From Planctomycetota bacterium (GTDB taxonomy: Bacteria > Planctomycetota > UBA1135 > GCA-002686595): 64,000 bases of DNA. Location: assembly GCA_029250885.1 (NCBI GenBank), contig JAQXEK010000003.1, forward strand, positions 18,629 through 82,628, written 5' to 3'. Under the pieces are notes generated by a model that was not told the origin of the DNA, did not search any database, and saw only the letters and a list, made by a program, of their open reading frames with translations. The translations under genes were made by a program, and so were the position numbers. Shown in pieces: positions 58,770-64,000 of the stretch (positions are counted from its first letter, which is position 1; every line of letters begins with the position of its first letter).

Positions 58770-60581
58770 CTAAATCCTGTGCCCGCGACCGCCGCAAGTC
58801 GGGCACAATCCCCGTCCCAAGCAGTGCGAACAGTTATAGAACTCGCTGCCATCGGAACAGTCCCGGCAGGGCACGGAGATCTTGCGTGCTCCACTGCACT
58901 TCCCACAGGTACCGGAGCGCCGATCGCCATCGCAAGTGCCACAGGTTTCGCGTGTCTGCCCAGCACCGCCACACTGGCTACAGCTATTAATGCCCGAACC
59001 AGAGCAGAACCAACAGGTGCTCGTAGTCTGCCCCTTGCCACTGCAGCTCCAGCAGGTCTGATTTCCATTGACCGTCCAGACCCAGCCCGTGCCAGCGCAA
59101 CCCCAGCAGTTACTGGCGGTGGAGCCAAAACCGTTGCAGCCGGAGCAACTCTCCTTGCCCGAGCTTCCGCAAGGGTTGCAATTGCGCACGATACTACCGG
59201 ACCCGGAACAACGACCGCAGGAGCGCATTCCATCGCCGTCGCAGGTATAGCACTCCGCCTGCACCGTCTGGTTGCCATTGCAGTGCGAGCACGGGCCATG
59301 TGCACCACGGGTTCCATCGCAGGTCATGCACTCTTTACCCGTTCCGCATTCCGTACAAGGCAGCTGTCGCTTCAGGTTCTGAAGTTGGCCGGCGATGACG
59401 GGGCTCGAACGGTAGGCAAGGAAATCTGAATACAGGGAGTGCACCTCTTCGAGGTCTCCCTCGGTGCCCTTCGTGATGCGCTTGGAACCCGAGGCTAGGA
59501 CAATGTCCGAAGAAGTACCTTCGAGGCCATCTAGTTTGAGCGCGAAGCTTTGATGGGTCTGTAGGTCGGAAGTCCGCTCGGTGAAGTAAGCACACTCGTG
59601 CCCCATCACAAGGCGATAGTTGCGGGCCGCCTTGGCGATCTCGACGCCTGTACGCCCATTGTCCGTATTCGGACCCGAGGCCTGCACAACACCTGAGAGC
59701 TCTAACAGAGTCTGCCGATCCGAGTCCGCCTGGGCGCGAAACGCCTTGCATTCAGTGCAGGGCAAGCGAAACTCGCAGCGTGCGATCGCATCGCTCAGAA
59801 TTCCGGATGGGTGGCTTGCGGATGCCTTGAGGTAGAAATTCAAGGCAGTTCGCAGCTCGGCCTCCAAGCCGGTCATCTCGCGCACCGAGCCAGCCTCGAT
59901 CAGCCGGTCTAGAGAGCGCTGCTCCAATCCGGCAAAGTCATCCACCCAGCCAACGCTTGACACGCCCCCGATATTGCGTACGAGGTCCTTGACCACCCCC
60001 AAGCGGGCGATGCACTCAATTGCCTCGAGCGAGAGTCGCTCAAGCTGATCCTGTCCGCTGGGGCCCGCTGCTAGCCCCTCTTCGATCGCCTTCAAGCGAT
60101 CGTAGTTGTCGCTGACCGTCAGAACCAACTGATCGGCCGCATCGCTGCGGTTCACTGCAAACAAGCCATAGGCATAGCGCTGATCGCCTTCGAAGCCGTC
60201 CCACGTCGCCTTGCGCATCATCAGGCCAAGGACCTCACTCGCGCCAGCCTCCGCGACCTGTTCGACTGTGGCCTTGTATGCATCGGAGCCCTTTCCGACG
60301 GACAGTGAAGACGAGGCCGCCTTCATGATCTTCGAGCGCATCTGCTGCTCGGCATTGGAATCGCGCTCACCAAGGGCCACCTCAAGTGTCCCCCCGATTC
60401 CGACTGTGTTCACTACGAGATGGTCACTAGCCTGGAAGGCCGCGGGGTGCTCTAGTGGCAGCGTCCCATCGAAAACCCATGCGGGACGCTCGTCGAGATT
60501 CGAGGTCGCCGCACAGCTGGCGAATAGCAGAACAAAGAGGGGGCCAAGCAGGCGCTTACTAAACAAGTTAGGCTTCGTCAT
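58770..60581 (-). CDS. LPP20-like lipoprotein with 16 tandem CxxC zinc-finger-like motifs
   Basis: 603 residues from ATG 60581. Signal peptide and lipobox FASC are followed by an LPP20/FlgP-like domain (ERPAWVFDG at ~30, VGIGG, then helices to ~170). The middle is helical, with one isolated LPCTEC. From residue ~410 to the end there is an array of 16 CxxC motifs, many as CxxCxGxG (CYTCDGDGM, CGRCSGSGS, CSGCNGFGS, CWSCSGKGQ, CWFCSGSGI, CPTCGGRGH), as in the DnaJ cysteine-rich domain but four times longer. DnaJ-type fingers bind zinc and unfolded proteins in the cytoplasm; placing such an array on an exported lipoprotein is unusual. First gene of the three-gene envelope module. Confidence 0.8.
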   Translation of the reverse strand: MTKPNLFSKRLLGPLFVLLFASCAATSNLDERPAWVFDGTLPLEHPAAFQASDHLVVNTVGIGGTLEVALGERDSNAEQQMRSKIMKAASSSLSVGKGSDAYKATVEQVAEAGASEVLGLMMRKATWDGFEGDQRYAYGLFAVNRSDAADQLVLTVSDNYDRLKAIEEGLAAGPSGQDQLERLSLEAIECIARLGVVKDLVRNIGGVSSVGWVDDFAGLEQRSLDRLIEAGSVREMTGLEAELRTALNFYLKASASHPSGILSDAIARCEFRLPCTECKAFRAQADSDRQTLLELSGVVQASGPNTDNGRTGVEIAKAARNYRLVMGHECAYFTERTSDLQTHQSFALKLDGLEGTSSDIVLASGSKRITKGTEGDLEEVHSLYSDFLAYRSSPVIAGQLQNLKRQLPCTECGTGKECMTCDGTRGAHGPCSHCNGNQTVQAECYTCDGDGMRSCGRCSGSGSIVRNCNPCGSSGKESCSGCNGFGSTASNCWGCAGTGWVWTVNGNQTCWSCSGKGQTTSTCWFCSGSGINSCSQCGGAGQTRETCGTCDGDRRSGTCGKCSGARKISVPCRDCSDGSEFYNCSHCLGRGLCPTCGGRGHRI

Positions 60582-61041
60582 GACGTGTAAGCGGGGGCAA
60601 GCGCCACGCATTGTTTTCAAGGAGGGGAGTCGGGCGACCGCAAGGAGACCGAGCTGCCGCTTTGGGGATGCTCTGGCTAGCATCCGTGAAAAATCGCACC
60701 GAAGCAAGGGCCGGTGTTGTGTTGATTGTTGCTGAGTATGGCGAAATCCCGTCTACGGGAAATGGTTGGCATTGCGAGGGCTCTTGGGCTGCCTGAATGG
60801 ACCCCGTTAGTTTCGCACCCAAGCCGTGTGCCGGGAAAGACTTCGGCAGTGGCCAGCAACAGTCAACGAGCTATCCGCCATACGCTTGAACACCCCCCAT
60901 TTCCAGCCCGTGAGAGGGGGTGCCGGCGATTGGGGAGGTCGCTGAAGGGTGAAGGTGTGGTCTCTTCAGCCCCCCCCTCATCATCGACAAGCGCCTGAAG
61001 CACCAACCGAACCTCATCTCACTGGCCCATGCGGCGGTGTG
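60582..61041. other. Intergenic stretch between envelope module and fic
   Basis: About 460 bp between divergent genes, with no convincing coding frame. It contains a 23-bp repeat (60714-60736) also found near the right edge of the window, a TGGACCCCGTTAG string at 60797 and a C-rich tract near 60972. Promoters of the envelope module and of fic should lie here. Confidence 0.4.
60714..60736 (+). repeat. Dispersed 23-bp repeat, copy 1
   Basis: GTGTTGTGTTGATTGTTGCT and three further bases; 21 of 23 bases match 63826-63848, and similarity continues weakly for about seven more bases. One copy lies inside the candidate island, the other outside. Confidence 0.4.
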
Positions 61042-61123
61042 GAAACGATCGCTTCTTGCGCTTGCCCGAACAGAAACGATCGTTTACAGTCAGCGCGGCA
61101 GCAGAAGCGATCGTTTACACTCA
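61042..61123 (+). promoter_or_regulatory. Three operator-like repeats upstream of fic
   Basis: Copies start at 61042 (GAAACGATCGCTT), 61073 (GAAACGATCGTTTACAGTCA) and 61104 (GAAGCGATCGTTTACACTCA). The core AAACGATCGTTT of the second is a perfect palindrome. Starts are exactly 31 bp apart, close to three helical turns, so all sites face the same side of the DNA. The last copy ends 5 bp before the AAGGAG ribosome-binding site of fic. The winged helix in the Fic protein itself is the obvious candidate binder. Confidence 0.68.
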
Positions 61124-61144
61124 CGGCCAAGGAGTACCAAGCAC

Positions 61145-62296
61145 ATGAAACGTCAAACAGGCACCTATGAGATATCCACGGTCGCTGGCGAGGAGGTTCG
61201 GGCCTTCTTACCGACAGCGTTGCCACCCTCGAACCCGCCGTTGGATCTTGATGCGCTAGACACTCCCCTGCGGGAGTCCTCGGGCAAGCTCCGCGAGCTC
61301 GAACTCGCGGGTCACATGGTGCCCTCAGTCGACTGGTTTGTGTACGCGTTCGTTCGCAAGGAGGCGGTGCTGTCCTCACAGATCGAAGGCACGGAGTCGA
61401 CGTTCATGGACTTGCTGGAGTCCGAGGCCACAGGAAAGGCCACGAACGACCGCGACCTCGAGGAGGTCTGTTGTTACTTGGATGCCATCCACTTCGCCTG
61501 GGCTGAAATGGATAGCCCAAGCGGGCTCCCTGTCTCGATGCGCTTGTTGTCCGAGACGCACCAGAGACTTTTGAGCAGTGTCCGAGGCAAGGACAAGCAG
61601 CCTGGGGAAGTTCGGCGTTCGCAGAACTGGCTCGGAGGCACTCGGCCGGGAACGGCAGCGTTTGTCCCCGCGCCGCCCCATCGCCTTCAAGCATTGCTCA
61701 CGGAGTTTGAGCAGGCGATCCACACGGAGAGCGACTTGCATCCTCTGATCCGCGCCGGACTGCTGCACGTGCAGTTCGAGACTCTACATCCATACCTCGA
61801 CGGCAATGGTCGTCTGGGTCGGCTGCTGATCGCCCTGTTGCTGAAACATTGGGGGCTGATGTCCAGGCCTCTCTTGTACCTCAGCCTGTTCTTGAAGACG
61901 CATCAGAGGGAGTACTACGAGAGGTTGGGGGCCGTTCGAACGGATGGCGACTGGGAGGGTTGGCTCGCGTTCTTCTTACGGGGCGTGGCCGAGACAGCGG
62001 GCGACGCCGCGGGAACTGCGCAGGTGCTGAATAGCATCGTGATCGACTGCCGCGCCAAGGCGCATGCCCATCCTAATGCAACCGTACTTGGGCTGAGACT
62101 CTTCGAGCTTCTGCCCGAGCATCCCATCGTCGGAGTCCGGCTCGCCTCGGAACTCCTGGCCTGTTCACGCCCGGCCGCCACGAAGGCGCTGGGCTCACTC
62201 GAAGCGGCCGGGATCTTGGCTCCATACGAGAATGCCGAGCGCGGGAGGACGCTCTCGTTTGAGCCGTACTTAGCGCCATTGCGGGATGGCAAATGA
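61145..62296 (+). CDS. Fic-family protein with C-terminal winged helix
   Basis: 383 residues from ATG 61145, which has AAGGAG at good distance; the longer frame from 61037 would run through the operators. Fic core motif HPYLDGNGRLGR (215-226) is complete, so it should transfer AMP or another nucleotide moiety to a protein target. An N-terminal inhibitory helix is present (SSQIEGTEST, S/TxxxEG type), placing it in the self-inhibited class II. Residues ~310-375 are a winged helix-turn-helix (VGVRLASELLACSRPAATKALGSLEAAGIL), suggesting DNA binding and autoregulation. No antitoxin gene is adjacent, consistent with internal inhibition. Confidence 0.92.
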   Translation: MKRQTGTYEISTVAGEEVRAFLPTALPPSNPPLDLDALDTPLRESSGKLRELELAGHMVPSVDWFVYAFVRKEAVLSSQIEGTESTFMDLLESEATGKATNDRDLEEVCCYLDAIHFAWAEMDSPSGLPVSMRLLSETHQRLLSSVRGKDKQPGEVRRSQNWLGGTRPGTAAFVPAPPHRLQALLTEFEQAIHTESDLHPLIRAGLLHVQFETLHPYLDGNGRLGRLLIALLLKHWGLMSRPLLYLSLFLKTHQREYYERLGAVRTDGDWEGWLAFFLRGVAETAGDAAGTAQVLNSIVIDCRAKAHAHPNATVLGLRLFELLPEHPIVGVRLASELLACSRPAATKALGSLEAAGILAPYENAERGRTLSFEPYLAPLRDGK

Positions 62297-62338
62297 GCGT
62301 GGCGGCGCGACGCCTATTGCGTTTTAGTCACGGGAAGT

Positions 62339-62430
62339 CAGGCCTACAAAAGCACACAAACGCCTATCCGGCCTTCCTCACCGCGAACACACAGGCCTAC
62401 AGAAGCCGACGAAAGCACACGAAGGCCTAC
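62339..62430. repeat. Short direct repeats beside the far att copy
   Basis: Two interleaved pairs: CAGGCCTACAAAAGC (62339) with CAGGCCTACAGAAGC (62392), and AAAGCACACAAACGCCTAT (62349) with AAAGCACACGAAGGCCTAC (62412). They lie between fic and the duplicated tRNA end, where arm-type recombinase sites are often found. Confidence 0.45.
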
Positions 62431-62449
62431 TAACGCGTATGGTCAAGTC

Positions 62450-62499
62450 TCAGCTTCCCAAGCTGAATGTCGACGGTTCGAGTCCGTTCAGCCGCTCCA
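62450..62499 (+). repeat. Candidate attachment site, far copy
   Basis: Matches the tRNA-Gly 3' end (54385-54434) at 48 of 50 bases; the differences are at 62490 and 62491, inside the acceptor stem. There is no 5' tRNA half upstream, so this is a fragment and not a second tRNA gene. Confidence 0.65.
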
Positions 62500-62689
62500 T
62501 TCTCCCCTGGGCCTTGGGCAGGACTGCCAGCCAGTCGTCGACCCGTGTTGCGCGAGGCCGCCGGGTCGAGACTAACGACGGCGGAGTTCCCAGCGTGATG
62601 CCGGTCGGCATGCGCTCGGTCGGGCTGCCCTCGACCACGAAGGCGTTCAGTGATGCCCAGGGCGCATCGAGTCTGAAACCAACCTCGCG
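62450..62689 (-). pseudogene. Possible 3' remnant of a coding sequence next to the att copy
   Basis: A minus-strand frame without an ATG reads REVGFRLDAPWASLNAFV and then SPTERMPTGITLGTPPSLVS before running into the antisense of the tRNA fragment. The first ~60 residues look protein-like; the last ones are only tRNA antisense. Integrase genes commonly lie in this position, but no recombinase motif is present and the identity is unknown. Confidence 0.25.
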
Positions 62690-62764
62690 TCAACCACCGG
62701 CTGGTGGACGGCACCGTCTTCAGAACCAAATCCATGGGCGAACAGTTGCGCCTCCTTGTTTCCC

Positions 62765-63523
62765 TTAATCCGGGATGAACAAGAAGTTGTTGGAGTACGC
62801 AGCACGGTCCCAGAACCGCTCGCCTTCCTGATTCTGGTCGCGCTGAAAGGAGAACTCCGCGAGCGGCGTCAACCGCTCGCCCCGAAAGAAGTAGCCCCGG
62901 TACCCCGCCGTATCCATTGTGTGGAAGAGACTCAAGACCCCTTCTTCCCCCGTATGCCGCGCTTCCGACTCTATGACCCAAGTGGGGCGCAATTCGGACA
63001 GGACTTGCTGGGCTCCCGCCAAGAGTTGATGCTCGGCACCTTCGACGTCGACCTTTACGAAATCCATTCGTCCGATCCCAACTTCATCGATGTAGGCATC
63101 CAAGGTGGTTGTGCCGACCACTGCAACCTGAGTGGGGCGCAGCGCACAAGTCGCTGGCCCCACCAATGAGGCCTCTGGCGATGACGCCCCATCTGGTGCA
63201 GGGATGAAGAGCTCCGCCGACCCCTCTCGATCGACGAGTGCGCGATTGTCGAGGAGGACGTTGCAGTACGCTCGTCGTGCAAACAGTTGCCCCAGATAGG
63301 CATTGAGTTGGGGTTGCGGCTCAAATGCGTGGACCTGTCCATCACTCCCAACGGCCTTTTGCATCCAGTAGGTCCATCCGCCTTTGTGCGCTCCAATGTC
63401 GAAACAGACTTCTCCTCGTTTGACGTGCTCGAGCATCCAGGCGATCTCGGCTCGATTCCACTTGCGCCGAAATTTGCGAGCCCTTAGGTAGTATCTCAAG
63501 TTTATCTTCATGTAGCCAAGCAT
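62765..63523 (-). CDS. FkbM-family methyltransferase
   Basis: 252 residues, S-adenosylmethionine-dependent methyltransferase. Motif I is VCFDIGAHKGGWTYWMQK (about 40-57), followed by the acidic post-I strand in VHAFEPQPQ and the FkbM block MDFVKVDVEGAEHQLLAGA (about 150-170). FkbM proteins O-methylate sugars, polyketides or similar secondary products; the substrate here is unknown. ATG 63523 and ATG 63511 (MKINLRYYLRARKFRRKW) are both possible; the basic N-terminus favours either. It lies just outside the candidate island and is a single gene. Confidence 0.88.
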   Translation of the reverse strand: MLGYMKINLRYYLRARKFRRKWNRAEIAWMLEHVKRGEVCFDIGAHKGGWTYWMQKAVGSDGQVHAFEPQPQLNAYLGQLFARRAYCNVLLDNRALVDREGSAELFIPAPDGASSPEASLVGPATCALRPTQVAVVGTTTLDAYIDEVGIGRMDFVKVDVEGAEHQLLAGAQQVLSELRPTWVIESEARHTGEEGVLSLFHTMDTAGYRGYFFRGERLTPLAEFSFQRDQNQEGERFWDRAAYSNNFLFIPD

Positions 63524-63615
63524 ACGGTAGCGAGGGCGTTACCAAAGACGATGTAACGGCATACGCCTGGTTCAACCTCGCGGGGAGTGACGTGTCGGTG
63601 AATTTCGACGCCTAG
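63520..63615 (+). pseudogene. Sel1-repeat fragment
   Basis: A plus-strand frame reads GVTKDDVTAYAWFNLAGS and ends NFDA at a TAG (63613-63615). The pattern GVxKDxxxAYAWxNLA is that of a Sel1-like repeat. No start codon or further repeats are present upstream, where the frame meets the FkbM gene. It is a leftover 3' end of a Sel1-repeat gene. Confidence 0.45.
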
Positions 63616-64000
63616 GATCGTCGGATAATGAGTCGTACCTCGTAGACCTGCGAGCCTACCAATCATGAAGTTAGCTGGCCTCTACCCACACAAAATCCTG
63701 AAGCCCTGTCATCCTCAACCCCTTCGTGCTGCCCCCCCCTCCGCCTCTTGCCTGGGGTGCACGAGCAGCTAGAAGCCTATGGAATCGGAAGTCCAGTCTG
63801 AGAGCGGGTAGACTAACACTGGGCAGTGTTGCGTTGAGTGTTGCTGAGGCTGGCGGTCGGCAAGTCTGCCCAACGACAAAATACGCTTCGCAAGCAAAGT
63901 TGAGCGAGTACCCTTCGCAGCAAATCGCGAAGGGTACCCGGAGCGTGGAGTACCTACGCTCTCTTCTACTGGAAGGTAACTGTGTGCACGCTTGTAGTGA
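63616..64000. other. Non-coding right edge
   Basis: About 385 bp with no gene that I can support. It contains the second copy of the 23-bp dispersed repeat (63826-63848, beginning GTGTTGCGTTGAGTGTTGCT) and a pyrimidine-rich tract near 63730-63745. Confidence 0.4.

Larger units (their letters stand above)
54435..62449. mobile_element. Candidate 8-kb genomic island at tRNA-Gly
   Basis: The segment between the tRNA and the duplicated tRNA 3' end. It holds a decayed gene, three envelope genes on the minus strand and a Fic gene on the plus strand, with more intergenic DNA than the flanks. No integrase, transposase or phage gene is recognisable. A short minus-strand coding remnant beside the far repeat could be what is left of one. 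It may be a decayed or non-autonomous element. Flanking genes (Fur operon; FkbM) look chromosomal. Confidence 0.5.

Noticed and set aside
58713..59429. 238-codon plus-strand frame opposite the CxxC array
   Set aside because: It is the antisense of the repeated Cys/Gly codons, giving Ala/Thr-rich low complexity; the minus-strand lipoprotein explains the region.
60797..60980. Insertion sequence end suggested by TGGACCCCGTTAG
   Set aside because: No matching inverted end or transposase frame is present within reach.
62690..62981. 5' part of a 183-codon minus-strand frame that ends in the att copy
   Set aside because: It lies antisense to the FkbM 3' end in another phase and ends in tRNA antisense; the composition is Arg/Gly-rich as expected for a shadow frame.

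Overview
The window is GC-rich, densely coding bacterial DNA. Its gene content suggests a marine member of the Planctomycetota, inferred from family content only. The main clues are a complete alternative complex III linked to a caa3 oxidase, a sulfatase beside sugar-active genes, a Ser/Thr kinase fused to TPR repeats, many secreted proteins and lipoproteins, and a cyanophycin locus. No rRNA gene or phylogenetic marker was compared.

Layout. 1-9.2 kb: a secreted SGNH-type hydrolase (cut by the left edge by one base), tryptophanase, an unknown protein, a kinase-TPR protein, a YgiQ radical SAM protein and a threonine-aldolase-like lyase. 9.2-15.9 kb: a minus-strand cyanophycin operon (iadA, cphB, cphA and a separate Mur ligase) for making and recycling a nitrogen-storage polymer. 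16-23.3 kb: an outer-membrane-type protein, an O-antigen-ligase-like protein with TPRs, a kelch-type lipoprotein and TypA/BipA. 23.6-25 kb: a thioredoxin-like gene interrupted by one in-frame TGA exactly where the first redox Cys should be (U-P-P-C). A hairpin with bacterial SECIS geometry follows, so this is probably a selenoprotein. 25-31 kb: a sulfatase / GH130 / CBM9-like operon divergent from a sodium:solute symporter. 31-34.5 kb: a fused formiminotransferase-cyclodeaminase and a secreted beta-helix protein.

34.7-47.5 kb is one long minus-strand respiratory operon: actA, actB, actC, a fused actD-actE, actF, a 97-residue protein, SCO, then caa3 oxidase subunits II, I, III and IV. It would carry electrons from quinol through ACIII to oxygen. 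A strong terminator follows it. 48.1-54.1 kb holds an RluA-type pseudouridine synthase and a tightly overlapped operon (Fur-family regulator, MerC-like protein, ABC ATPase, two DUF3526-type permeases) with a Fur-like palindrome just upstream of the regulator.

At 54,359 lies tRNA-Gly(CCC). The last 50 bp of this tRNA gene recur at 62,450 (48/50 identical), which bounds an 8-kb candidate island. No integrase is recognisable in it. The island holds a decayed gene, three consecutive envelope genes (an LPP20-like lipoprotein with 16 clustered CxxC motifs, a trypsin-like protease with a large novel N-terminal region, and another lipoprotein), and a Fic protein with a winged helix. Three copies of a palindromic operator precede fic at exact 31-bp spacing. 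Beyond the island are an FkbM methyltransferase and a Sel1-repeat fragment. The selenoprotein and the island's envelope module are the most interesting items.
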